DNA of 32,885 bases from Candidatus Wallbacteria bacterium (lineage in GTDB: Bacteria > Muiribacteriota > JAQTZZ01), in NCBI GenBank assembly GCA_028687545.1, contig JAQTZZ010000047.1:1-32885 (forward strand), written 5' to 3'. How positions within the stretch are numbered: the stretch's first letter is position 1; the number at the start of each line of letters is the position of its first letter. The position numbers and the translations under genes are program-made. Of the stretch, positions 23,690 to 31,707 are shown piece by piece. The notes under the pieces are model-generated. The model was given only the letters and a program-made list of their open reading frames with translations. It ran no database searches and had not been told where the DNA came from.

Positions 23690-24946
23690 TCAAACTTCTG
23701 CAGAGATCTTCCTAGCCTCGAATTCCTTTTCCATCCAGTCCGGGCCGTTGACCACTCTGGCAACCAGCATGCCGCAGACATTGTCGCCCACCACATTGAT
23801 CATGGTCGCCGGAGGATCGACGAGCTGGCCGAGCATGGTGATGATTGGCATGGATTCAGGCGGAAAGCCGAATATCGTGATGATCAGAATTTCACCCAGC
23901 ATTCCGCCGGAAGGGATTCCGCTGATGACGGTTCCGCAGAGCAGGGCCACTGCCAGCACCAGGAATACTGTCTGAACTCCTGAAAACGGGATGCCGAACA
24001 GGCCGAACAGCAGAGCCATCTTCATCACTGCGGCCAGCGAAGAACCGTCGCTGTGCACCGACGCGCCGATATTGACGACGACTTCACGGATGTCGTTGGG
24101 AAGACCCATTTTCTTGGCTGCTTCCAGATTGATCGGCAGAGTGGCCAGGCCGCTGCCTGTACCCCATGCAGTCAATGCCGACGGGAGAATGTTGGCCCAG
24201 AAGGCTTTGAGCCCTTTCATGCCGGCGGAAAGCCAGACATAGAAGGTGAAGACTATGGCGAAATATCCTATGGAAAGCGGATAATAAAGAGCCATTGCCC
24301 TGATGTATGAACCGAACAGCTGTGTCCCGAAGGTTCCCACCAGATAGGCGAAATAGGCTCCAAGCCCCACTGGAGCGTAGAGCATCACATACCCGATCGC
24401 CTTGGTCATGACCTCGTTTCCTGAGATCAGAAAATCCGCGAAAGGTTTAGCCAGCGGCCCTGCGGCAGAAGCAGCCAGGCCGATCATGAAGGAGAAGACG
24501 ATCAGAGGGAAAATGCTTTTCTTGGAAAAAATCTCATTGAAATCCGGTACAGTAAGGGTTCTGACCAGCTGCTGACTCAGCGATATTTTTTCGATATTTA
24601 CAGGCTGGTCCATGGCAATTTTGTTGCCCTGGGTCGGCGGGTATAGATTGACGCCGATCAGCATGATGACAGCAGAGATCAGCCCGGTCACGACAAAGAC
24701 CACGACCATCCAGCCGATGATTTTCCCCAGGCGTTTCATATCGCTCATCTTGGCCACTGTCGAGGAGATGGAAAAAAACACCATTGGAACGACAATGGTG
24801 AACAAGAGGTTGAGGAAAATATCGCCAAGTGGTTTGAGGACTTCAGCCTTTTCCTTCATTATCAGGCCGATAATTGAGCCGATGACGATTGAGATGATCA
24901 GGCAAATGGAAAAACTGTACGCTTTCAGGAATGAATTTTTTATCAT
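23690..24946 (-). CDS. Dicarboxylate/amino acid:cation symporter family (DAACS) transporter
   Basis: 418 residues, eight helices plus two hairpins as in GltPh/GltP. Helical hairpin 1 region: AWGTGSGLATLPINLEAAKKMG. TM7 NMDGT motif reads HSDGS (298-302). TM8 reads LVDPPATMINVVGDN: Asp377, Asn384 and Asp388 match GltPh Asp394, Asn401 and Asp405, but the position of Arg397, which binds the side-chain carboxylate of glutamate/aspartate, is Ala380. In the family, loss of that Arg goes with neutral substrates, so this is probably not a dicarboxylate transporter; that is inference. ATG 24946 has only a weak AAGAG upstream. It converges on the OadB-like gene with 20 bp between them. Confidence 0.88.
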   Translation of the reverse strand: MIKNSFLKAYSFSICLIISIVIGSIIGLIMKEKAEVLKPLGDIFLNLLFTIVVPMVFFSISSTVAKMSDMKRLGKIIGWMVVVFVVTGLISAVIMLIGVNLYPPTQGNKIAMDQPVNIEKISLSQQLVRTLTVPDFNEIFSKKSIFPLIVFSFMIGLAASAAGPLAKPFADFLISGNEVMTKAIGYVMLYAPVGLGAYFAYLVGTFGTQLFGSYIRAMALYYPLSIGYFAIVFTFYVWLSAGMKGLKAFWANILPSALTAWGTGSGLATLPINLEAAKKMGLPNDIREVVVNIGASVHSDGSSLAAVMKMALLFGLFGIPFSGVQTVFLVLAVALLCGTVISGIPSGGMLGEILIITIFGFPPESMPIITMLGQLVDPPATMINVVGDNVCGMLVARVVNGPDWMEKEFEARKISAEV

Positions 24947-25152
24947 GCTCTTGATGATATCCGGACTGGCACGACAAGTTCAAATCTGCATCTTCAACCA
25001 GTTAACCAATTGTTGCTGCTTCAGATTGATTGCGATTCTTCCACCACCGGTTTCCCCAGTCAATCATTATCTGATCATCAAATGTTGATCGATATCCGAA
25101 TCCTTAAATTGGCTGATCGGAATTTAACCCGGTTTCAGACGATCTGTAAAAC

Positions 25153-25168
25153 TGGCACGGGAATAGCT
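25153..25168 (+). promoter_or_regulatory. Candidate sigma-54 promoter
   Basis: TGGCAC-GGGAA-TAGCT. It matches the -24/-12 consensus TGGCAC-N5-TTGCW at all but one base, with the GG and GC dinucleotides at the correct spacing. The implied start, about 25179, leaves a short leader with a strong RBS before the small gene at 25205. A sigma-54 activator is encoded 6 kb away. Confidence 0.5.
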
Positions 25169-25204
25169 AATACAATTTCATCAATAAATTTTACGGAGGG
25201 CAAG

Positions 25205-25402
25205 ATGAACAATCAGAGAATCGATGAAAATATCAGGGAGCTGGCTGTTAAAGCAACCAACCGCATCAGGCGTGCGCAATACATACTCGCAGACCTCATC
25301 CGCACTGACGAATCCAATGAAGATCATTACCGCAACATCAGCGCTTTCTGCAATTTTCTGCAGGCCGAGCTGAAGGGCGTGGCACAGTCAGTCAGAAACT
25401 AA
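25205..25402 (+). CDS. Small charged protein of unknown function
   Basis: 65 residues, no recognised family. The sequence is almost entirely helix-forming and rich in Arg, Asn, Asp and Glu, with hydrophobic residues spaced for one or two amphipathic helices (IRELAVKATNRIRRAQYIL, then FCNFLQAELKGVAQSV); there is one Cys and no signal or membrane segment. ATG with a strong RBS (ACGGAGGG, 25193-25200) five bases upstream supports translation. The frame is open further upstream, but that part has no start with an RBS. A candidate sigma-54 promoter precedes it. It stands alone and is convergent with the NupC-like gene across a hairpin terminator. The helical, dimer-like pattern could suit a small regulator, but this is not claimed. 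Confidence 0.7.
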   Translation: MNNQRIDENIRELAVKATNRIRRAQYILADLIRTDESNEDHYRNISAFCNFLQAELKGVAQSVRN

Positions 25403-25456
25403 GCGGAATTTGCCAAAGCTGATAATCATACGACTCAAACGGGCGAATCGGGCGAA

Positions 25457-25485
25457 AATAAGGGAGCCATGACGGCTCCCTTATT
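25457..25485. terminator. Intrinsic terminator, mainly for the minus-strand fatty-acid/NupC operon
   Basis: Perfect 12-bp stem AATAAGGGAGCC (25457-25468) with GGCTCCCTTATT (25474-25485) and loop ATGAC. Read on the minus strand the stem ends in TTATTTT, so it best ends the operon coming from 27038; on the plus strand the T-run is poor, but it may still serve the small gene. Confidence 0.85.
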
Positions 25486-25514
25486 GAAAAAAGACAGATG
25501 TTGTTTTTGAGATT

Positions 25515-27038
25515 TCAGAACAGGACTGAGGCGATGGCCGCTGTCATGAAGCAGGCCAGCGAGCCTGCGATCATGGCTCGCAGGCCGAGCTTTGCCAGGT
25601 CGTGTTTTCTGGAAGGAGCCAGTCCGCCGATCCCTGCGATCTGGATGGCAATGGAACTGAAATTGGAGAATCCGCAGAGTGCATATGTGATTACTAATTT
25701 AGCCCTGTCCGAGAGGTCTGCCACATTCTTCATCAGATCCCCGAAATGCAGATATGCCACAAATTCGTTCAGAACTGTTTTTTCGCCGATCAGATAGCCT
25801 ACAGCCATGGCGTCTTTCCAGGGTGTGCCCATCAGCCAGGCAAGAGGCGCAAGCAGGAAGCCGAAGATCACTTCCATTGAGAATTTCCAGGCTCCGGAAA
25901 AACTGCAGGAAGAAGCTTTCACTGCGGCTCCGTTTTTGGTGATGGAATAGCTGATTTTTTCCTGCCGATCTGCATAGAGATTTTCATTGATCTGGATTTG
26001 AGTCCCCTTAATGGCTTTGATCGTTCCCTGGAAGATCATCAGTTTCTGAGCGCCATACTGGGGTTTTTCCAGGGCCAGGGTGATCTGCTGGCCGGTCAGG
26101 CTTTCAGCTTCAGCAGGCGCGATTTCTTCGCTCAGGACCAGGACATGAGGATCCTTGCCGATCAGGCGGTTGATGCCGTCGCCTGCTGACATCAGCAGGT
26201 AATTGACCATGGCGATCAGGGAAATGAAGGCCATCAGCATGGCTGCTACATTGAGAGCAAGGCCCAGACCTTCGCCTGCACCGCGTGCCGCGGCGTCGAT
26301 CACATTCACATCCAGCTGCTCCACTTTGACTTCCATGGTGCCCTGTGTGACAGGTTTTCCGGTTTCAGGAACCATCAGTTTGGACATCACCATGGCTGCG
26401 GGCGCGCTCATGATGGAGGCAGCCAGCAGGTGGCCTGCGATGGTAGGGAAAGACTCGCGCAGCAGGCCCACATAGGCTGCCATCACGCTGCCTGCAATGG
26501 TGGCCATGCCTCCAGTCATTACGCACATCAATTCAGACATGGTCATTTTTTCGATAAAAGGTTTGACGAGCAGGGGGGCTTCAGTCTGGCCCATGAAAAT
26601 ATTGGCTGAGGCGGATAAGGTTTCAGCGCCGCTTGTCTGCATGGTTTTGGCCATGATCCAGGCGAAAAATTTTACCACCACCTGCATCACGCCGAGATAA
26701 TAGAGCACTGTCATGAAGGAGCAGAAAAAAATGATGGTGGGCAGCACCTGAAAAGCAAAGATGAAACCGAAACCGCTTACATTGGTGATCAGGGAGCCGA
26801 ACACGAATTTGGAACCTTCGGCAGTGAAATCCAGGAGCTTCATGATCACATCGTTCATGAATTCGAAAAAGGCGCGGCCTGTGTCAGTTCTCAGCACGAT
26901 CCAGGCAAAGATGAACTGCAGGGCAGTGCCTCCGTAAACCACGCGCCAGTTGATCATTTTCCTATTGTCGGACATCAGCCAGGCGACAAATATCAGGACG
27001 AAACAGCCAAAAAAAGCAACGATGCGTTCGCTCTCCAT
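25515..27038 (-). CDS. nupC: NupC/CNT-family nucleoside transporter with a loop insertion
   Basis: 507 residues against about 400-420 for bacterial concentrative nucleoside transporters, which import nucleosides with Na+ or H+. Signatures: MGQTEAPLLVKPFI (149-162), TGGMATIAGSVMAAYVG (175-191), SAPAAMVMSKLMVPE (211-225), and GEKTVLNEFVAY. Residues about 295-383, between NYLLMSAGDGINRLIG and FSMEVIFGFLLAPLAWLMG, are an insertion of 80-90 mostly hydrophilic residues (QGTIKAIKGTQIQINENLY, SYSITKNGAAVKAS) with beta-strand character, normally absent. The gene starts 16 bp after fabF with RBS GAGGG, so it is probably read from the fatty-acid operon; a link between nucleoside uptake and lipid synthesis is not obvious. 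Confidence 0.88.
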   Translation of the reverse strand: MESERIVAFFGCFVLIFVAWLMSDNRKMINWRVVYGGTALQFIFAWIVLRTDTGRAFFEFMNDVIMKLLDFTAEGSKFVFGSLITNVSGFGFIFAFQVLPTIIFFCSFMTVLYYLGVMQVVVKFFAWIMAKTMQTSGAETLSASANIFMGQTEAPLLVKPFIEKMTMSELMCVMTGGMATIAGSVMAAYVGLLRESFPTIAGHLLAASIMSAPAAMVMSKLMVPETGKPVTQGTMEVKVEQLDVNVIDAAARGAGEGLGLALNVAAMLMAFISLIAMVNYLLMSAGDGINRLIGKDPHVLVLSEEIAPAEAESLTGQQITLALEKPQYGAQKLMIFQGTIKAIKGTQIQINENLYADRQEKISYSITKNGAAVKASSCSFSGAWKFSMEVIFGFLLAPLAWLMGTPWKDAMAVGYLIGEKTVLNEFVAYLHFGDLMKNVADLSDRAKLVITYALCGFSNFSSIAIQIAGIGGLAPSRKHDLAKLGLRAMIAGSLACFMTAAIASVLF

Positions 27039-27054
27039 TTAACCCTCTATTATT

Positions 27055-28293
27055 TTATTCGTATTTCTTGAATGCCAGGCAGGCATTGTGCCCGCCGAAT
27101 CCGAATGAATTGGAAATCGCTGTTTTCACGGGTATGGCAATAGCCTTGTTAGGTACAAAGTCCAGGTCGCATTCAGGGTCAGGCTGATTGTAGTTGATGG
27201 TAGGTGGAATCAGGCCGTGGAGAAGGGTAAGGGCGGTTGCCGCCGCTTCCACGGCACCGGCAGCACCGAGCAGGTGCCCGATCATGGACTTATTGGAGCT
27301 GATTTTAAGCTTTTTGGCATGCTCGCCGAACAGGGACTTGATGGCTCTGGCTTCATTGAGGTCGTTGTAATGGGTGGAAGTACCGTGCGCATTGATATAT
27401 TCGATATTTTCCGGTAATAAATGCGCATCAGAGAGCGTCAATTTCATAGCCCTGCATGCGCCCTCGCCTTCCGGAGCAGGCTGTGTGATATGGAAAGCGT
27501 CATCAGTAGCGCCGTAGCCTGCTATTTCGGCATAGATCCTGGCGCCACGTTTCTTTGCCAGTTCCAGTTCTTCCAGAATCAACACAGCTCCACCTTCGGC
27601 GATCACGAAACCGTTGCGGTGGAGCTCGAACGGCCTGGAAGCGGTCTCAGGTTTGTCGTTACAGGTGGACAGAGCTTTCATGGATCCGAATCCGGCTACA
27701 GTCAAAGGCGTGATTGCCGCTTCGACACCACCTGAAAAGATCAGGTCTGCCTGATTATCTCTGATTTTATGGAAAGCCTCGCCTACGGCATGAGTGCCTG
27801 AAGCACAGGCTGAGGCGATGATATAGTTGATGCCTTTGAGGCCGAGGTAGATTGCCAGATTGCCTGAGGCCATGTTGGAAATCATCATGGGTACGAGAAA
27901 GGCGCTGACTTTTGAAGGTCCCTTTTCCATCAGCACTCTGCACTGGGCTTCGAGTGTGCTGATACCGCCGATACCGGTGCCCAGGATGGCTCCGGAGCGT
28001 TCCGGATTTAAATTCTCGGGCTTAATCCGGGAATCGGCAAGCGCCAGTTTTCCGGCTGCTACTGCAAATTGTGAGAATCTGTCCAGACGGCGGACTTCTT
28101 TTCTTTCCACAAAATTTTCAGGGTTGAAGTCCAGTACTTCACCGGCCACCTGAGAGTCATGGTTGGACGGATCAAAGCTCTGGATGCGGCGGGTCGCACT
28201 GATTCCAGCGGAAAGTGAATTCCAGAAAACATCGTTGCCTGTTCCGAAGGGGCTGATTACTCCAATTCCGGTGATCACCACGCGTCGCATCAT
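27055..28293 (-). CDS. fabF: 3-oxoacyl-ACP synthase II
   Basis: 412 residues, the usual length. Condenses malonyl-ACP with a growing acyl-ACP in type II fatty acid synthesis. The Cys-His-His triad is complete: Cys163 (SACASGTHA), His303 (NAHGTSTHYND) and His340 (NKSMIGHLLGAAGA), with the C-terminal Gly-rich loop NSFGFGGHNACL. ATG with RBS GGGAGGA. It follows acpP after a 196-bp gap that contains two hairpins, and precedes the NupC gene. Order fabD-fabG-acpP-fabF is the common bacterial cluster. Confidence 0.97.
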   Translation of the reverse strand: MMRRVVITGIGVISPFGTGNDVFWNSLSAGISATRRIQSFDPSNHDSQVAGEVLDFNPENFVERKEVRRLDRFSQFAVAAGKLALADSRIKPENLNPERSGAILGTGIGGISTLEAQCRVLMEKGPSKVSAFLVPMMISNMASGNLAIYLGLKGINYIIASACASGTHAVGEAFHKIRDNQADLIFSGGVEAAITPLTVAGFGSMKALSTCNDKPETASRPFELHRNGFVIAEGGAVLILEELELAKKRGARIYAEIAGYGATDDAFHITQPAPEGEGACRAMKLTLSDAHLLPENIEYINAHGTSTHYNDLNEARAIKSLFGEHAKKLKISSNKSMIGHLLGAAGAVEAAATALTLLHGLIPPTINYNQPDPECDLDFVPNKAIAIPVKTAISNSFGFGGHNACLAFKKYE

Positions 28294-28314
28294 AAGTTCC
28301 TCCCGAAATGCTAT

Positions 28315-28342
28315 GAGCCTCTTGCCTTAAGGTTAGAGGCTC
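28315..28342 (-). promoter_or_regulatory. Hairpin just upstream of the fabF RBS
   Basis: GAGCCTCT (28315-28322) pairs with AGAGGCTC (28335-28342), an 8-bp perfect stem whose 12-nt loop contains a further CCTTAAGG palindrome on the coding strand. It ends about 22 bp before the fabF start. It lacks a T-run, so it is not a terminator; it might act as an RNA-processing or regulatory structure. Confidence 0.4.
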
Positions 28343-28452
28343 TTGGGGTATTAATGCCACTATAATCAAGAACATCCATTAAAACATTCTCTGAACCGCA
28401 GAGGCAAGAGAAGTTTCACCGGCAGCACAGACAATCACCGGAAGCGATCCAA

Positions 28453-28481
28453 CGGACAGCCTCGATCGGACCGATTGTCCG
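28453..28481 (-). repeat. Inverted repeat just downstream of acpP
   Basis: CGGACA (28453-28458) and TGTCCG (28476-28481), with a nested ATCGG/CCGAT pair inside. It begins 9 bp after the acpP stop codon. No T-run follows. A 3' structure that stabilises the abundant acpP message is plausible but unproved. Confidence 0.4.
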
Positions 28482-28489
28482 ACAAGCGG

Positions 28490-28720
28490 TTACTTGTGCG
28501 AATCGATATAATCGACAGCGTTTTTGACTGACTTGATTTTCTCGGCTTCCTCGTCCGGAATCTCGATCCCGAATTTCTCTTCCAGGCTCATGATCAGTTC
28601 GACCAGGTCCAGGGAGTCTGCGCCAAGATCATCCACGAAAGAAGCTTCTTTCGTGATTTCCGATTCGTCGACGCCGAGCTGTTCAGCTACTACCTTTTTT
28701 ACATCATCAAACGTGGCCAT
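28490..28720 (-). CDS. acpP: Acyl carrier protein
   Basis: 76 residues, acidic, standard ACP length. Ser36 in [16 protein letters not shown] receives the 4'-phosphopantetheine arm that carries the acyl chain; [16 protein letters not shown] is the conserved helix III-IV region. The frame extends nine codons further upstream, but I chose ATG 28720 because AAGGAGG lies seven bases before it and MATFDDVKK is the usual N-terminus. Downstream of fabG by 81 bp and upstream of fabF. Confidence 0.98.
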   Translation of the reverse strand: MATFDDVKKVVAEQLGVDESEITKEASFVDDLGADSLDLVELIMSLEEKFGIEIPDEEAEKIKSVKNAVDYIDSHK

Positions 28721-28781
28721 TTGAACCTCCTTGGTTTGCACCCGCATATTTACGGGAAATTACAGTTGTCTTATTAAAGAT

Positions 28782-28801
28782 TCCGAACCTGCAGGTCCGG
28801 A
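28782..28801. repeat. 20-bp near-perfect palindrome at the end of fabG
   Basis: TCCGAACCTG-CAGGTCCGGA, with one mismatched pair, directly after the fabG stop codon. On the minus strand it is followed by ATCTTTAATAAG, so it could be a weak attenuator between fabG and acpP, or a protein-binding site for an acpP promoter. Confidence 0.45.
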
Positions 28802-29539
28802 TCACATATACATTCCTCCGTTAATCTGCAAGACCTGACCGGTAATGTATTTCGATTCCTCTCCAGCGAGGAAAACCGCGGCTGCAGCGATTTCCGAGGG
28901 ACTTCCGAAGCGACCTAGCGGGATAGCGGCAAGCATTTCATTTTTAACCTGCTCAGGTAAGGCATCCGTCATGGCGGTCTTGATGAAACCAGGGGCGATG
29001 GCATTGACCCTGGCACCCTTTTTAGCGATTTCACGCGCCAGAGATTTAGTCAGGCCAATCAAACCTGCCTTGGATGCCGAGTAGTTGCATTGTCCGGCGT
29101 TACCCATCATCCCGATGATGGAAGAGATGTTTATGATCGAACCGCTTGATTTCAGGATGTGTTTCAGAGAGAGCTTGCTGCAGAGAAATGCGCCTTTCAG
29201 GTTGATGTCCAGTACCTGATCCCATTCCTCTTCTTTCATCCGCAGCAGCAGGTTATCCCGGGTGATGCCTGCGTTGTTTACAAGGATATCGAGACCTCCG
29301 AATTTCTGTACCGTAGTTTCGACAAGCCTTCCGACGTCATCGGAGTTGATGACATTGCAGACTGTAAACTCGACTGTCCCGCCTGCGCTCTTTAGTTCCA
29401 GCGCAGTCTCGGAAAGCGGTCCTTCCATCACGTCTGAGAGCATGACTCTGGCCCCTTCGGCCAGGAACCGGATCGCAATCTCCTTACCGATGCCTCTCCC
29501 TGATCCCGTGATGATCGCGGATTTGCCCTGCAGTCTCAT
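28802..29539 (-). CDS. fabG: 3-oxoacyl-ACP reductase
   Basis: 245 residues, short-chain dehydrogenase family. It reduces 3-oxoacyl-ACP with NADPH. Cofactor loop TGSGRGIG (11-18), NNAG at 88-91, and the catalytic set Asn113, Ser140 (NISSIIG), Tyr153 and Lys157 (CNYSASKAG). MTDALPEQVKNEM and the C-terminal YITGQVLQINGGMYM are typical of FabG rather than other SDRs. Its ATG overlaps the fabD stop by 4 bp, so the two are translationally coupled. Confidence 0.97.
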   Translation of the reverse strand: MRLQGKSAIITGSGRGIGKEIAIRFLAEGARVMLSDVMEGPLSETALELKSAGGTVEFTVCNVINSDDVGRLVETTVQKFGGLDILVNNAGITRDNLLLRMKEEEWDQVLDINLKGAFLCSKLSLKHILKSSGSIINISSIIGMMGNAGQCNYSASKAGLIGLTKSLAREIAKKGARVNAIAPGFIKTAMTDALPEQVKNEMLAAIPLGRFGSPSEIAAAAVFLAGEESKYITGQVLQINGGMYM

Positions 29540-30492
29540 TGTCTCTCCATCTCTGTTTCATTGTTTTTATCTTCAAGTTCCTGGGAGACTTTTCTGATAT
29601 CTTCCACTTTGCTCACATTGAAGACTTTAGCTTCACGGTTGATCTTGCGGACCAGACCTTTCAGCACATTGCCCGGGCCGATTTCAACAAAGGTATTATA
29701 TCCGCGGGAACACAAATTTTCAACACACTTGGTCCAGAATACCGGGCTGTTAACCTGGCGGGTGAGGTTTTCCCTGATTTCGTTGACATCGTCGCTCGGT
29801 TCGCCGCTGACATTTGCGAAAACCGTCAGGCTGGGGCGATTCATCAACAGATGGCTCATCTGGGCGGAAAGTTTTCCTGAGGCAGAATCCAGCAGGGAGC
29901 AGTGGAAAGGGCCGCTGACTTTGAGCATGGTGGCCCTGGCGCCTTCGATGCTTTCGGTTTTTTTTATGAATTCTTCCAGTACCGGGACTTCGCCGGCAAC
30001 GACTACCTGACCGGGAGCGTTAAAGAGTGCGGGAGAGATTACCCCGTTTTCAGAAAGTTTACGGCAGAGATCCCAGACAACTTCGTTGGAAAGACCCATG
30101 CAGGCTACCAGGCTTCCGTTGCGGGTTTCAGCCATGAATTCACCACGTTTACGAACGAGCGCGACAGCATCTCGGAATGAGAAGACGCCGGCTGCAAGCA
30201 GGGCTGAATATTCTCCCAGGCTGTGCCCGGCTGCTGCGCTGAAACTATCAAAGTGGCGTGAAAACTGCCTGTACATCGCGTATTCCACTGTCAGAAGAGC
30301 AGGCTGTGTATTCTGCGTCTGCTTCAGTTTGTCTTCAGGACCTTCGAAACAGAGTCTGGCAAGGTCAAAACCCAGGACTTCAGAGGCTTTCTCAAAATCG
30401 TCGCGGACTTCGGGATAGGTATCAAAAAAATCCTTTCCCATTCCTACATATTGTGAACCCTGTCCGGGAAACAGCAGAGCAACTTTCATCAT
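29536..30492 (-). CDS. fabD: Malonyl-CoA:ACP transacylase
   Basis: 318 residues. Moves malonyl from CoA to ACP, starting chain extension. LLFPGQGSQYVGMG at the N-terminus, nucleophile Ser91 in GHSLGEYSAL, catalytic His197 in SGPFHCSLL, and FVEIGPGNVLKGLV near the C-terminus. The RBS TAGGAGGG abuts the first ATG, so the second ATG (30489) is the likelier start. It starts 5 bp after etfA, a tight junction between two pathways that are usually separate. Confidence 0.97.
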   Translation of the reverse strand: MMKVALLFPGQGSQYVGMGKDFFDTYPEVRDDFEKASEVLGFDLARLCFEGPEDKLKQTQNTQPALLTVEYAMYRQFSRHFDSFSAAAGHSLGEYSALLAAGVFSFRDAVALVRKRGEFMAETRNGSLVACMGLSNEVVWDLCRKLSENGVISPALFNAPGQVVVAGEVPVLEEFIKKTESIEGARATMLKVSGPFHCSLLDSASGKLSAQMSHLLMNRPSLTVFANVSGEPSDDVNEIRENLTRQVNSPVFWTKCVENLCSRGYNTFVEIGPGNVLKGLVRKINREAKVFNVSKVEDIRKVSQELEDKNNETEMERQ

Positions 30493-30497
30493 CCCTC

Positions 30498-31703
30498 CTA
30501 TTCAGTTTCCTTGAGATATTTGCGGAACTCATCCGTCAGTGCAGGAACTATTTTGTGGAGATCTCCCAGAATCCCAAATGTCGCCACTTGAAAGATCGGT
30601 GCATTTGGATCTTTATTCACGGCGATGATCACTTCGGAACTGCTCATACCGGCCAGATGCTGGATCGCCCCTGATATCCCGCAGGCTATATACAGCTTCG
30701 GCCGCACAGTTTTTCCAGTCTGCCCTACCTGATGTTCCTTGCCGATGAATCCTTTGTCTACGACTGAGCGGGAAGCGCCGATTTCCGCGTTTAAAACCTG
30801 AGCCAGCTTTTCGATGGTCTTGATGTTGGCTTTATCGCCGATGCCGCGTCCGAAGGAAACAATCACCTGGGCTTCTTCGAGATTAACATGGTGGATTGCT
30901 TCTCTCACGACTTTCCTGATTCTGGTGCGCATGTCTTCTTTTTTAAGAATGACATTGAATTCAATCACACTACCGGAAATTTCTGCGCTGTGTTCGGGCA
31001 TTTTCATCACTTTTGGACGTACTGTAGCCATTTGCGGCCTGTGATTCGGAGAAATGATCGTGGCCATTATATTCCCGCCGAAAGCCGGTCGGGTCTGAAG
31101 CAGGATTTTTTCTTCGGGGTCTATGTCCAGTTCAGTGCAGTCAGCCGTAAGTCCGCAGTAAAGGGTGCTGGCCACTCGCGGAGCCAGATCGCGCCCATTA
31201 TGAGTTGCCCCGAACAGGACGATCGCCGGTTTTACTTCCTTGATCAGCTGCAGCAAAGCCTTTAAATAGACATCAGTCTGATAATTCTCCAGCAAGGGGT
31301 TGTCGATCAGATAAAGCTTGTCCGGGTTGTAATGCAATACTTCATCCCGGATCTTGGCAAGCTTGTGTCCCATCACGACCATACTGGATGTTTCCCCGAG
31401 CAAGGCGGCTAATTCACGGGCTTTTCCGAGCAGTTCCAGGCTTACATGCTTCAGTTTTCCTTCCAGCTGCTCGCCGACTACCAGTACTCCCTTATGGTCG
31501 GAAAAATCGCGGGCTGGTTTATTCTGGATCACGCCTTCATAGGCGATGGCGGCGAATTTGCATGTGCTGATGCAGGCCCCGCAATTGGTGCATTTCTGGT
31601 TGATCACTGCTTTATTATTGATGATCTCGATCGCACCATACATGCAGGGACGCAGGCACTGGCGGCAGCCGACGCACTTTTCGGCGATGATTTTGACCTT
31701 CAT
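30498..31703 (-). CDS. etfA: Electron transfer flavoprotein alpha subunit with N-terminal 2[4Fe-4S] ferredoxin domain
   Basis: 401 residues against about 320 for plain EtfA. Residues 1-60 are a ferredoxin domain with two complete clusters: Cys10, 13, 16, 20 and Cys38, 41, 44, 48. Then the EtfA N-domain (VLVVGEQLEGKLKHVSLELLGKA) and the C-terminal FAD domain (QVGQTGKTVRPKLYIACGISGAIQHLAGM, then AVNKDPNAPIF). This architecture is known from CarE of the bifurcating caffeyl-CoA reductase of Acetobacterium and from LctC of the lactate dehydrogenase/Etf complex. So a link to ferredoxin or membrane electron flow is likely, and bifurcation is possible but not shown. Downstream of the acyl-CoA dehydrogenase by 4 bp. 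No etfB lies between them, which is unusual. Confidence 0.95.
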   Translation of the reverse strand: MKVKIIAEKCVGCRQCLRPCMYGAIEIINNKAVINQKCTNCGACISTCKFAAIAYEGVIQNKPARDFSDHKGVLVVGEQLEGKLKHVSLELLGKARELAALLGETSSMVVMGHKLAKIRDEVLHYNPDKLYLIDNPLLENYQTDVYLKALLQLIKEVKPAIVLFGATHNGRDLAPRVASTLYCGLTADCTELDIDPEEKILLQTRPAFGGNIMATIISPNHRPQMATVRPKVMKMPEHSAEISGSVIEFNVILKKEDMRTRIRKVVREAIHHVNLEEAQVIVSFGRGIGDKANIKTIEKLAQVLNAEIGASRSVVDKGFIGKEHQVGQTGKTVRPKLYIACGISGAIQHLAGMSSSEVIIAVNKDPNAPIFQVATFGILGDLHKIVPALTDEFRKYLKETE

Positions 31704-31707
31704 CCGT

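Noticed and set aside
24967-24982. Second TGGCAC-like sigma-54 site
   Set aside because: The -12 element has GTTC with no GC at the required spacing.
24954-24984. Possible promoter of the DAACS gene, TTGAAC with 18-bp spacing to TATCAT
   Set aside because: It would place the transcription start at or next to the start codon, and the -35 match is poor; not strong enough to list.
24612-25088. Plus-strand frame of 158 codons over the DAACS gene start
   Set aside because: Antisense to a well-conserved transporter and without an RBS.
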